NCBI GenBank assembly: GCA_034406715.1
Contig: CP137875.1
Coordinates: 682,001-746,000 of the forward strand
Source of the DNA: Rhodotorula mucilaginosa
Taxonomy: Eukaryota; Basidiomycota; Microbotryomycetes; Sporidiobolales; Sporidiobolaceae
Reading direction: 5' to 3'
DNA length: 64,000 nucleotides
In this document: piece after piece, positions 21,640 to 34,000 of the stretch
How positions within the stretch are numbered: position 1 is the first letter of the stretch
Layout of the letters: each line of letters opens with the position of its first letter
Notes under the pieces: model-generated
Seen by the model: the letters and a program-made list of their open reading frames with translations, nothing else
Database searches by the model: none
Told to the model about the DNA's origin: nothing
Made by a program: the position numbers and the translations under genes

Positions 21640-24600
21640 CTATCGCTGCGCCTTGCGGGTCGGTTCGCTCATGCGCTGCATCGTCGCAATCTGGGTCGCA
21701 AGAAAGTCGCTCGTGCCGGGCCTGTGCGCGCATCAACGTACCGCAGCAACCCTCGTCACGTCAGAGCCGAATCAACAACAGGGGGAAATCACAGGCTGTG
21801 ACCACGCACCGCATCCGCAAGATCCGGAGAATCATCTCGCCCGGACTCGTCACGAGCGTCTCTTGCTTCTTCTTCTTGCGCTCGCGGATCGTGCCCAAGT
21901 TGCGCTGCGCGAGGACCGTCTTGCGCCGGACCGCGATCGAATTGTTCCGGTTCTTGAGTTGCCGTTGGACTGTGCGATGAAGAGAAACACACAGCGGATA
22001 CGGTCAGATTCGCTCTCCGAGATGCAAGACGCGATACCGCGCAAAGAGGGTCCCTTCAACTCACAGGCTTCGACGCTAGCTCGCATGAGATCGTCGACGC
22101 TCCACTCATAGTACATTCGCGCTTCGATCAGTTCTGCAAGAAGCACGAGCGGAATCAGGACTGCTGTGCAAACTCGGAGAGGTCGTTTTTTTGCGTACCG
22201 AGATATTTGGCGTTGCGGAGATCCTCGAGCGGGACACCTTCTCCAGCGCCATGGAAGAAGCTGACGAGGAACTGTAGGCGCGCCAGAGCAGAGTCAGTGC
22301 CTCCTCTGCCACGCTGTGACCAGGCGGGAAAAAGAGGACTGCAACCACTCACTCCGAGCCATTTGTACACGACGTCGAGCTCCTTTTCGCTCAGCGGGCG
22401 CATCTCGGTCGGACGATCGCTCAGTGGCGGCACGAGCAGTCCCTCGATGGTGGTCAGGATCTCCTTCCACAATCGCAACGACACGAGGTTCCAAGCTGCG
22501 GACGGCGATGTTGAAAAAGTCAGCACGCTAGTTTGACATGCCGGTCAAGCGCGCATTGGAAGACTCACCATCGGGTGTGAGCGACTCTTTCAAGACGGCG
22601 AACGTGACCTCGAAGTAGTCGAGCAAGTCACCGATGGCGTTCTCAATCTCGAGATCCGTCAGCGGTCCTTTGCCCTTCTTGCGTTGCTCGAGCCGCTCCA
22701 GCGTGATCGGAGTCGGGGCGTTGGGGTCCTCAACCGGGGGGATCAGCAGCGAAGGCGAGCTCGAATTGGTCGAAGCGGCGAGTGCGTCGCGGACGTAGGC
22801 GTTCAGGTTTCGGACGCCCTTGTCGAGGTTGCCGCGCACCTTGTCGAGGTCCGGGAGATTATATGCGCCGGATTTGAGGAGCGAACGCAGATTCTGATGC
22901 GAGATGTAGTGTCGGACGAACGGCGACATCTGGCACGGGGACGGGGACAAGGCAGTCAGCAAGCATCTCTCCTGACCCATGCGGCACTGCCCTTGACTGA
23001 CCTTGTCGACCATGGTGCGAACCATGTCTCCTTCAGCTCGCTTGAGTGACCTGAACGCCCGACCGAAGTAGAAGCGGATGTCGTCCTTCTCGCCTTCCAT
23101 CGAGATCCGGAGCAGCAGCCGACCCTCCAACGGCGAGCGATTCCTCGTCTCGAGACGGTACCAGATATCTTGCGGGAGGAAATCGCTGAACTTGTGCGGG
23201 TCGAGATGGATATAGGCGCAGCCGATAAAGTCGTGGTGGTCCACGAGGTTGCGGTGGTAGATCGTCGCGCGAAGCCACAAGTCGCCCTTGACCGAGATGT
23301 CGAGTGTCTCGTCCCAACGAGGGTCGTTCGTCTCGTACAAGGTGCGGGTCTTGGCGACACGGTTGCCTTCGGGATCGGACAGGATTAGGAACGGGTCGAG
23401 CTTCTTTGTTCGTGGGTTCCCGCTCGGCGGCGCAAGATCCTCGCAGAGAGCAATCTTGAGGGTGAACAGGTATCGTCGAGGCGCAGCGTCAGACTCGGGA
23501 GGTGGGGGCGGCTCGTTGATTTCGACAATGCGGGAGACCTTGTCGGCATCGAGCGAGCTGTAGATCGTGTCCAGAAGTCGCCGCGCCGCCTGAATGTTGT
23601 TGAGCTTGACGCAGCTCTGAGGTAATCGACCGAGTCAGTAATGATCAAGTTCATAGAGAGGATGGATAGCACGCACGGTCGGCTGAAACTCGAACGGCTC
23701 GAGCTTCTTGTCTCCTTGCACCACCATCTTGGCTTTCGTGAGCCAAGCAGACGGGCGCGCGACGTCCTGATTGAGCGCTTCCTCAGGTTTGCGCGGGAAC
23801 ATCTCGTCGATGAACATGGCTTCGAGTTGGTGTGCGTATTGCTCGATCGACTTTGCGATGGTCTGAAAGACGGGCCAACATGGAGAAACGTCAGGCAAGG
23901 CTCCCGTCGATCGTGCGAGTAGGAGGTGGACTCACTCGAGACAAGGCGGTCAGGAACTTGGCATTCTCGTACTCGTTCGGCCATTTGAGGTTGGTGATGA
24001 AATCGACGGGGGCTTTGCAGGAATCGATGAGGTCGACGATCGACGAGGAATGCGTGGCAGTCTCCTCCGGCTCGAACTGCTCTCTGTCGGAATCAGCTCA
24101 CTCCTCGTGATAGTACCCCACGCCGTGACGCACCTGATCCTTGGCGATCGCTCGGTTGACCCATTCGCTCGTCTGGGTATCTGTCGTGGCCAGCCAGCGG
24201 CGGATGTACGGCTCGAACCAGGCCGAAAAGTTGATATCGAGGGGCTCGCTGCGCAGGCGTCATAGTTCGTCAGCAGCGTGCTACCGAAGCTTCCCGGCCT
24301 TGGCCACTCACTCTGGACAGAAAGCTGAGAACATCTCCTTGAGCTCGCGCACGCCGTGATAAAACGCGAGCAAGTCCTCATCGCTCGCGGCACCTTGCTG
24401 TTGCGAGGCGGCTGCCAGGAGTGCCACCTCGGACAGGTCGACGTGGCGGACGAAGAAGGGAGCCGAGACCGAGAGGAAGAGCGCGGGAGGGTCGATTTGT
24501 CTGCAATCCGGAGCATCGACCGATCAGCGGACTGAGAGACGGCGGTCAAGGCAAAGCGCTCACTCACCCGAGTAGTCGATCGGGAAATGCTCGGTCGTAG

Positions 24601-26651
24601 CCTCGCACCTCGTCCCGAATCCACGCAAGCATGTCGAGCCAGGGATCGAGATCGCTCTGCCGTTCTCGCGAATCGGCCTCCGCCATCTTCTCCTCGAACG
24701 CCATCGCGATGAACTTGCGCATGCCCGTTTCGAGTTCGGCAAGGGTCGCGGGAAGCATCGAGCCGATCGAGCCCGAGTAGAGTTCGTCCTCGTGGATCGC
24801 ATGCAGGAGGGGAAGGACGGAAGAGAAAGGGAGGTTTAAGATGCCTTGGAAGATCTCGAAGAAGCGAGTGAGGAGGGTGTCGAACATGACGGACAGAGCG
24901 CGAAACAGCTGGTCCCGATCCGCAGTCGGCCAGCGCCAGTATCGCCACTTCTCTTCTTCCCGCTTGACAAGGTCGATCGCCTCTCCGGCACATTCTTCCG
25001 GCACGCCTTGTTCGCGGTACAAGCCGGCGATGAGAGTCGCGAACGTGGCGGCTCGAGTCGTCGGCGGCACGCGCCATCGCGTCTGACAATCCCGCAGCAA
25101 TTGCTCGTGCAACGGCGAGAGGATCGTCAACGAGACGTCCTGGTCCGGTGGCAAGGTCGACATGAGTGCGTAGTCGTGATCGAGAGCGAGCGAGTACAGG
25201 CGTCGGTAACAATGTCGAGGATCGGGCGGGATAAAGGTATAAGGTGACGATGAGGCGTCGAACCCCGTCCGCTCGTCGACGTCCTCGGAGGTCATATTCC
25301 CGTCCGGACCGACTAGCACCAGCGAGCTACGGGAGCTGCGCTTGCTGGCGAGGTCATTAGGAGGTCCAGGCGCTGCGAGCGTCGCCGCGCTGCTCTTGAC
25401 CAACTCGGGATTCCGCATCGTCATCTCGAGCAAGAGCTCCTGCAATTCGTCATTCTCCTGTTTCCGCCACGCCAGGAACGCGTCCTCCGAGTCAAAGTCG
25501 TCCCGCCGGAACGGGAAGTGACCGCTCCCTGAGTCTTGCGAGGCGGACGAGGGCTGAGCGAGCGAGCTCGAGACCGACAGTTGCGCAACGGCGTTGATGA
25601 TGGCCTTCAGGTCTCGGAATGCCGCCTATGAGGTGTATGGAAGTAGATTAGCGAACGGACGCTCACAGCGGAACTGGGGAGAAATCGGTCGCACCTCCTC
25701 AGTACAGGTCCGCTTCAAGCTGGCAACGTCTCTGCGCAAGTCTGCATCCGTTTTCCCGAAGATGTCGCCAACTGCGCGCACAAAGGGCATGTCGTCCAGC
25801 GAAAGATTTGCTGCTAGCGCCGCCAGATCCATGCTCTCACGCGCGGGCGCCGGCGAAACCGGGGATGGAGCGTTTCCGCCACCCGCTGAGTAGGAAGGAT
25901 AAGGATTCTGATTTGCCGGGAGCGAGCTGGTTTGGACATGTAGACTCGACTGAGGTGCCGACGGCGGCACATCTTCGGCAAGTTTGGCGCAGTAGGTGTC
26001 GAGGCGGTTTAGGAGCTCGCCGGGTTGTCGACTGGACGTCCGCAAGGTGTCTCGAATCACGCCGACGAACCGCCCGACCTGCCTGTTGAGCTCTGGTTTC
26101 CAATCGTCGCCCTCCAGCCGCTTTTTGAGGATCCCGGAAGCGGTCGTGACAAACATGAGGATGACCTCTTCGATTTGGCGATTCTCCTTTAGCTTTTTCT
26201 GGAAAGCGGGCTGGGCATAGGTCGTGTAGTAGGCGCCGACGGTCTGACGGAACAAAGGATCGGAATAGGTCGAGTCGGCGCCGCGGGCGATCCGCTCCAT
26301 GCGCAAGTCGAGCGCCTTGACAAAGTCTTTCGGGAACCGCGACGCCTTGCTCGCCGCCGCCGACGAGTCCTTGAACACGTCCCCGAGGGACGTCAGCGCG
26401 CTGGTCCAACCGTCTGCGGGCCTGATCGAGCCCGTCTTGGCCTGCCGGAGGCGTGGCCGCGCGAGGGACGAAGCGTGAGTCGTGTTGGCGTCGGCGGGAG
26501 GAGTTTTCGCGTTCGGATCGGCCGGCGAGTGCTCGGCATGGCCCGCCCGCTGGATGTTGTAGTCGAGCACGGCAGCGCGGAGTGCGTAGAGGTACACGAC
26601 CGTGTCATCGACGACGGAACTCGCGGCGCTCCGGCTCGTCCGAGTCGTCAT
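21640..26651 (-). CDS. Fungal Unc13/Ync13-like protein (MUN/MHD and C2 domains)
   Basis: Expected to help tether or prime secretory vesicles at the plasma membrane. About 13 short introns interrupt a protein of roughly 1,370 residues. The order is: N-terminal region (MTTRTSRSAASSVVDDTVVYLYALRAAVLDYN), MHD1/MUN-type helical part (DPRHCYRRLYSLALDHDYAL, RDQLFRALSVMFDTLL), C2 domain (RYLFTLKIALCEDLAPPSG, DPFLILSDPEGNRVAKT, NDPRWDETLDIS), then MHD2 (RLWKEILTTIEGLLVPPLSD, KELDVVYKWLGFLVSFFHG). The start at 26651 is the first ATG of the conserved frame; the end at 21640 uses a last intron to about 21728. S. pombe Git1/Ync13 have this architecture. Exon borders in the middle were not all checked. Confidence 0.85.
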
Positions 26652-27055
26652 GTTTGCGGCGCCCTCAAGCCCCTCTTCGCGTCCTGCGGCTGCCAAAAGG
26701 CCCAGCAAGCGTCGTCGTCCGAATGACCTGTTCTTCTGCTCTGCACCACCCAAGCTTCAAAGCCGTGCGAAGGGGTCGCAGTGGCCGGGTCCTTGTGATC
26801 GAGTGAGGCGGTGTCGCAGAGTCGGCAGACGTGCTCGTGTACTGCGACAGGCGGGCAAGGGCACAGCAAGAGAGCACTCTTTCTCTTTTTGAAGCCCTCT
26901 CGCCGATCGTCGCAGCGGAACGCGGCTGTGAGTGAGCGGTCGAGTGAAAGGGTCGACATCATCATTTTGCGCACCACATCAACCCAGGCTCTTTCTTACG
27001 AAGCCCGAGTCCGAGGAGAAATAGAGTTTCTTCCTTGTAGCGCGAATGAAACGTG
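26652..27055. other. Intergenic region between the Unc13-like and Sec2-like genes
   Basis: Promoter of the Unc13-like gene. No conserved coding frame recognised. Confidence 0.45.
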
Positions 27056-30000
27056 CTACTGGGAATCGGCGGCTGAGCGGTCAGGCGGTCCCGACGAAGG
27101 TTTCCGCTCGCCGCCGCCGGCTGCCGCCACCGCCCCGACCCCGTCGACCCCGTCTTGCCCAAACAACCCTTCACTCATCTCGAGTATGTTCTGCATGAGG
27201 TTCTCGAGGTCCTGCGCCGCCTTCGTGTCGTCCGGACTCCCTGCGAGGCCGTGCCGACTCCCTCCTCCTCCTGCGCCACTGAGCGTCGAATGCCCGCTCG
27301 AGCTCAGCGCGCCGACGCTGCTCGACAGAGAAGAGTTGGAAGGCAGCGAAGATAATGACGTGGACGGGGTCATGCCGCGTTGCTGCATCGGATACGTCGC
27401 TGACGACGGAGCTGCCGAGAAAGAGCCGTTCGGAGGCGGAGGAGCCTGGCTCAGGAGCGGAGAGCGATTCGGTGCCGGACCGGCGAACGTCGACACGGTT
27501 CCTGCCGGGTTGGCAGAAGCAGGTCCGCTCGACAAGGCCGCCTGTGCTGTCGAGTACGGCGCCGACCCGTCGTTCGTCCGCGGGAAGCCAGGTCGCGCGG
27601 CACCCACCCCGGCAGAATGCGGTCGTCGGTGAGTACCGCTATCGGGGAGCGGCGGCGCCAGAGTAGACGAGGTGGTATCGACGGGCAGCAAAGTCGGACG
27701 ATGCTGCTGTTGTGAAGGGGAGGAATGCGGGGGTATGGGAGATACAGGGGCCGAAGGCCGCCGGTGCAGAGGCTCTTCAGCCCGAGGCGGCCTTCCGCTG
27801 GAGGAATCGTTCGGAGAAAGAGCAGGGCTCGAGCGCAGATCCGTCGTGGCTGCTCGTCTCCGCGGCTCTTTGCCTCCCCGCGAGTGTTGTGACGAAGAGT
27901 ACTGCTGGCTTGTCATGGATGCGGCAGACGAGGCGGCCGCGGCGCTCGGCGGCAACGTGCCCGACACTTTGGCCCACCGCAGCTCGTTCGGGCTCTTGGG
28001 ACTCTTCGCTCCGGCCGTCATCTCGGACGCCGACGGACCGCCGACCGCTGCGGGGAAGAAGTCGGCATGCAGACCGGGCGGCGTTCGCTCGTAGTGCATC
28101 GCATGCGGACGAGGGGCGGCTTGAGCCTCCGGCCGGCGTGGTCGTCTCGTCGGCACTGCCAAAGCACCGTCGACTCCGTTCGCATCGGCTCCGGCAACGG
28201 TAGCTGCATCGCGACTTCCCGACGAGGACGTAATCTCGAAGGCGCCATCAGCAGGCACGGCGGGGAGCAGAGGGGACCGCGGAGATTGAACGGACGACGG
28301 AATACTGTACGCGTATGCCCCCCGCGTCGTCTCGCCCAAGTTTGGCAAGCGAACAGGCGCTGCCGTGTCTGCGCTGCCCGGACTGCTGGAAAACGCCGAA
28401 GCGACACCGCGCGAGTCTTCGATCCCTTCGGCGTCCGGTATCGATATGCCGAGGTCGAGAGTGCGCGCTTTCTCTTTGCCCTTCGACGTCGGCAGTGGGG
28501 GTAAGTTGTGCTCTCGCTGCTGGATGGATTGCGCGCTTGTCCGATCGACGGCGAGACTTGAACTCGTTGTTTCTGGTCGCGGTGACGCGTTGAGAATCGC
28601 ATGAGGCGAATCCCGCTTGCCAGTCACAGAGCTGTCGCCGAGTGTCTCGACGCTCGCGGCGATCGGTGAGGGAGTGGGCAAAGGAGGCAGGAGCTCCGTC
28701 GCCGGCGTTGACTGCGAGGAGGCGGCGCGGCCGAACGAGAACCAGTTCCGAGCCGCCGACGAAGCAATCGAAGCGACCGACTGAGGACGGTCGGCAACGG
28801 TTTCTGCTGCTACCGGCGAAGTTGTCGGCGAGGAAGAGAATGGTTGGCCGCCGTTGACCGCGGGCATGAGCGGCGTCGTCGGCTGGGAGGAGGAGGAGGG
28901 CGGTCGAGGAGACTTGGTTGAAGGCGAGGATGCTGTTGTGAGGGAGATCTGGCCGCCACTCCGTAGCGAGTCCAGGTCGGCCGAGACGTTCGCGAGTTGC
29001 GCGGTTAATCGCTCGACTTCTTCTTCGGCTTTGGCTCGTGCGCGACGTTCCTCAGCCACCTGTCGAGGAGAAAGGGACAATGTGAGCACGAGGTAGTGAC
29101 AAAGACCACCGACAACGCAGCCTCACGAGCGCGTTCGCCTCCGAGAAGAGCTCGACGCTCAAGTTTTCGAGTTCGCTCAGCAGGTCGTCCTTGGTTTTCT
29201 CCAGATCGGCGCATTTATTGACGAGCGTCTCGTTGTTGCGTTTCAGACTCGCATTGTTGCTCCTCAACGCAGTGCACTCCGTCTCGAGACTCGCGACTTG
29301 GGTTCTGAGGCTGAAGACTTCGGCGGCGAGGGGCGACGCCGAGTTGCCCGTGTCGATTGAAGGATTCGGAGAGGTACCAAACTCGTTCGAGGCGGTGGTT
29401 GAAGTTGAAGCGCGAGGTGGAAGAGGCGGTGCCGGCTCGGAGGAGAAGAACCCCTTGTTCAAGGCGGGAGACGAACCGACCGAGCGGAGACGACGTGTAA
29501 ATGTCGAGGCCGTTGATTCGGAGGCAGCAGGAGCGGCGGGATTGGGAGATCTTCGCTTTGAAGGTAAGCGGAAGAAGCTCTTTGCTCCGGTGGCGTCGGG
29601 CTCCGCGGAAAGACCGAGACCGAACAGGCCAGTTGCGGCACCGGAATCGTGCGCGGGGACATCGGCGCTCCCTCGCCGCGATTGCGACGGCAGACCGGGT
29701 AGCTGTTCACCCGTAGAATGCTGCCTTGACATGAGATGCGATGCCGAGTTTCGCGAATCTCGCCGGCGGAGAGTCTCCTCCAGGAATTCGGAATGCGCCG
29801 AAGCGAGAGACAGGTTGCTTTGGGCAATCTTGAGCTCGGTGGCCAGCTCGTCGTGCGACGCAAGCTGCTGCGACTGCGTGTCCTCCACAGTTAGTGTCAG
29901 TCTGGAACGAGCTGCAGAGAAGGGTATCTCCGGTCTGAAACGCACCATGCCTTCGACCACGTTAAGCAAGCTACGAACCGTCTCGCGCCAGTCTCGTCCC

Positions 30001-30341
30001 GGAAGCGGCTCGAATGATGCCGAGCTCAGGCGTACGCTCCTCCTCCGCCTTTCCGCCGATAGCGGGTCGGAGCTGGGCCCGACCTGCAGCTCTGCCTCGT
30101 CGTAGCCTCCCGTGGCGCGTCGCAGCGTTTCCCGCGCGTTGGCGATGACGCTCTCGTATCGTTCGGCTCGACTCGGACGACGACTGTGCCCCTGTTCGGC
30201 GTGAGCGACCACAGAACGCGGCCGAACCGGGCTTGCGCCGTTGAGGGCGCCATCCTTTGTCGGGGAAGGCCGGGCAGTCGACGTCGAGGCGACCGGCTGA
30301 GGTGCTTCTGGCCGGTTCTCATGCGCCTCGTCCTGCGCCAT
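27056..30341 (-). CDS. Sec2-domain protein, probable Rab (Sec4-type) exchange factor
   Basis: Sec2 activates the exocytic Rab Sec4 on secretory vesicles. Two certain exons, 30341-29127 and 29059-27056, give 1,072 residues, or 1,048 if the stop-free segment 29945-29874 is spliced out. The coiled-coil GEF signature is split by the certain intron (29060-29126): ENLSVELFSEANALV then AEERRARAKAEEEVERL, matching the Sec2 consensus. A Leu/Asn-rich heptad region precedes it (VASLETECTALRSNNASLK). The N-terminal 250 and C-terminal 600 residues are Ser/Pro-rich and likely disordered; yeast Sec2 also has a long regulatory tail. The start at 30341 has no upstream in-frame ATG. It lies directly upstream of the Unc13-like gene on the same strand. 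Confidence 0.8.
29874..29945 (-). other. Probable 72-nt stop-free intron in the Sec2-like gene
   Basis: The segment starts GTGCGT and ends ACGCAG, and it has ACTAAC about 18 nt before the acceptor. It is 24 codons long with no stop, so retention adds 24 residues without changing frame. Confidence 0.6.
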
Positions 30342-31024
30342 CTATCGCCGACTTATGCGAGTCTGTAGACCGTTCGCCAAGCCCCGCGCCTGCGGATGAC
30401 GCGACGCGATAAAGTTGCGTGAAGTTGTCGCCGAAGGATCGGAAAGCGTGTCGTCCGCCGGCAACCGTTTGCCTGTTATGGTCGGGGCCTGGGGATAGTC
30501 GGCAGTGGAAGGCCCTCCTCCTCGTGGCTGGGCAGGCCTCGTCCTGCGATCCCTTGCTGGCCAACGAGCGTGCCGAAGGTTGACGATGTGGTGGAACGTC
30601 AGGCTCGCGCGGCGAAGCGACGCGGCAGTCTTGTACAGTATATACAGCAGGCTGAGATGACCGTGCCCGTCGCCCTGTAGTAACCGCACTGGGCGAAGGC
30701 AGCCCGTATGACAGAGTGATCGAGTCTCGACCGCAACTTTATCGCGTGGATTTTCCAACTTCCCGTCGCGACTTTGGCTTCCGCAGAAGTGCAGCAGAAA
30801 GTAACATGTTCCCGTGCGAGAGAAAAGCCGGAGTGCACGAAAAGGAACCCGAGCACGAGTGGTCAAACTGAGACGAGCTTCATTGCGAGCGAGGTGCGAC
30901 TGTGCAGACAGGCAATGGACAAGACCGGGAGACGGGGCTGGCACACTCAGAAGAGAAGGGGATATGTGGAAGCAAAAGAGTGCGTTCCGAGCCGATGGCG
31001 ATAAGGTGGGTGAAGGCGGCGTCC
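30342..31024. other. Intergenic region between Sec2-like and NST1 genes
   Basis: Promoter of the Sec2-like gene and 3' region of NST1. Open frames here are not continued by splicing and match nothing known to me. Confidence 0.5.
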
Positions 31025-34000
31025 TTACGGAGACCAGGAGGCGAGGACGCCGTCGTCTTGAGTGACAAAGTTGAACGATCCGCCACCGTTCAGCAGAGTG
31101 CCGGGGGCGAGCATACTCTCGACGAGTTCGCGCACAGTGACCTCGGCGGCGTCCTCCCACAGGACGAGCATCGCGCGGTGGATGTCGTTGACCGAGAGCG
31201 GCATGTCGAACGAAGTGCCGCCCAGTTCGTGCAGCTTGAGCAAGGTGACGCGGCATCGGTCGCGCAAGATCGAAGGCCGGTCCAACACGGCCGGCACTGG
31301 CATCGTCGGTTGCGGCTGCGGCGCGGCGGCAACCGGCGAGGCGCCGCCGCCCCAGATCGAAGTCACGCCCGAGGAGAACGGCGAGGACCAGTCGAGCGAA
31401 GACGACGTCGGCGCGGGTGCGAACGTTCCGGGAGCGTTGGTGCCACTCCCGATCGGCATCGCGGACGAGGCATTCGAGATCGAAGACCGCGAAGGCGGCA
31501 CGACAATCTCGTCGTCTTCGTGCAGGGCCGACGAGCCAAAGGTGCGACTGCTGGACGATGCCGACGGGCCACCAGCACCACCATGCGGCGAGACTGACGA
31601 TGGGGGACGACCACCGATGGCGCTGCCGATCGGGGCGACGCTCGCCATGCGCGGACTCGTCAAGCCCGAACCCGAGGCACTCCGCTGAACCGACGAAGGC
31701 GCCTGTCCGAGCGAGACACCGTTGACCTGCGGAGGCGAGCGCATGCCGGGAGGCGAACCGCCCATCTGCTGCTGCTGCCCCATGCCCGAGTTGGACCCCG
31801 ACGCGAGGCCAGGAGGTCCACTCCGGCTGCCTCCCGCCATACTCGGTTGCTGCGAGACAAAGGACGGCTGCATGCCCATACCGCCAAAGGATTGCTGAGG
31901 CGGCATACCCATCGGAGGCGGCGAGAACATCCGCTGACTGGACGAGGGCATGCCGTTCGGCTGAGGCGGCTGGGACGGCGGACGCTGCTGAACGTACGAC
32001 GGCATCGGAGGCTGCTGCTGCTGCTGCTGGTGATTCGGCATGCCGCCAAGACGTTGCTGCTGCTGGTTCGGCAGCGCGTGCGGCGGCTGAGGCCCGGGAG
32101 AAGGTGCAGACATCGAAGGCTGTCGAGGCGGAGCTCCGAGAGGGAACGGAGACTGCTGCTGTTGGGGTGGCTGCTGCTGCTGGCGGTTCGAGCCGGCTTT
32201 CTGCGCGGGCGAAGGCGCAGGAGGCTGCGGCTTGGGCATGCCCGGAACGAACTGCTTGGCCGGAGCGCTCGCGCGACTGTTAACTGGAGACTTGGGCGTC
32301 TGCGGGAGCTGCTGCTTGGCCTTGGCCGCGGCAGCAGCACGATCCGCCTTCTCCTTGTCCTCGCGCGCCTTGCGCTCGGCCGCTTCGCGAGCTTTGCGCT
32401 CCGTCGCCTCCTTCTCGCGCTTCTCGCGTTCGAGGCGCTCGCGCTCTTCGCGTTCTTCGCGCTCTTTGCGTTCGGCGGCCTCGCGAGCCTTGCGCTCCTG
32501 CTCGTCGCGTTGCTTCTTTTCGCGAGCTTCGCGTTCGGCTTGCGCCTTGGCCTCCTTGGCTTGACGGGCCTTCTCCTCCTTCTTGAGGCGCTCCTCCTCG
32601 CGGGCGATCCGGGCTCGCTCTTCGCGACGAGCCTTCTCTTCCTCGCGGGCGCGTCGTTCCGCTTCGCGCTTCTGGCGCTGCTCTTCGTTGCGGCGGCGGT
32701 CGGCCTCGAGGCGGGCTTCTTCGGCCTCTTTCGCGGCGCGTTCGGCCGCCTCGCGCTCGGCTTCTTTGCGCAGTCGCTCCTCCTCCTTCTTCTGCTTCTC
32801 GGCCCTGTCGGGGTTCGCAGCCAGGCTCGTCAGTTTGTGTGCGCCACTGAATGTTGGCGGGGATGAACGCACTTTTTCTTGTCCTTCTTCTTCTGAGCCT
32901 CTTTGGCCTTCTTGAGCTCGCGCTCTTCCGCCGCCCGCTGCTCCGCCTCGATCTCGCGGAGGAGCTGGTTCTGCTTCTCGGCGGCAACCTGCGTTGCGTT
33001 CGCGTTCGCGAGAATGACATTCCCAAGAATCAGCTTCAGCCGCGCGCGCCGAGACAGGCCCGCCGTCCCCGAGGGAAGGGGAAGAAAAACGCACCTGCTC
33101 CCGGAACGCGGTCAAGACGCGCTGCTCAAACATGCGCGCGGCAAAGATCTGGAACATGCGCCTGCCTTCCTCGACGCGTTCCTGCTCCGTGAGCGGTTCT
33201 TCCTCCTCGTCGTCAGAACCCTCGTCGTCCTCGTCGTCCTCGTCGTCGTCGTCATAGTCGCCCGCGTCGCTGCGGTCCTCTGCGCCCGACTGGTCGTCGT
33301 CGAACGCTTCGGCCGCCTCGCGATCGCGCCGGACGCGCTTGTCGGCGAGCTGTTCCATCATCTCGAGGAACTTTTGCCCATTGTTCTGCAAGAGCTCGTC
33401 GGCGACAGTGAGGATCCCCTCCTTGACCGTCAGGCTCTTGCCAAAGCCGAAAAAGTCGCCTTCGCCCGTCGCGCGTCGAGACTTTTTCGTCGGCGCCGGT
33501 TGATCATCTGCGGCACCGAGAGACTCGTCGTCGTCGTACTGCGGGGCGGGCAGCGCCGAAACGAAAGGAGGGAGTCAGTCTCGTGCGCGCGCAACTCAAG
33601 TAAAGGAACAGCGAGCATCACCTCTTCATCGTCGTCCTCCTCCTCCTCTTCTTCCTCTTCCTCGTCATAATCGCCATCGCCATCCTCACCCTCCTCGTCT
33701 TCGTCGTCATATTCGCCATCATCGTCATCGTACTCATCCTCGTCGGGCTCTTCCGGATGCACGACCGCACCCTTGTTCTTCTGCCTCGACTCGGCAACAC
33801 CGCCTCCCGCACCGGGAGCGGCGGTCGCGGTCGCCTGCTGCGGGTGATGCGGACAACTGGTCGAGTGCGTGTGGCCCGGCTCGCCGTGACTCGGATTGTT
33901 GTGGGTGGTGCCCGCTTGACCATGAGCATGCGTATGACCGTGCGTATGCCCAGGCGGGACATCGCCGCCGCCGGAAGTATGAGGCTTCTTCTTGTGATGC

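Noticed and set aside
31847-32866. 339-codon plus-strand ORF opposite NST1
   Set aside because: It is the complement of the NST1 coiled-coil and Gln-rich coding sequence; Leu/Arg-rich shadow.
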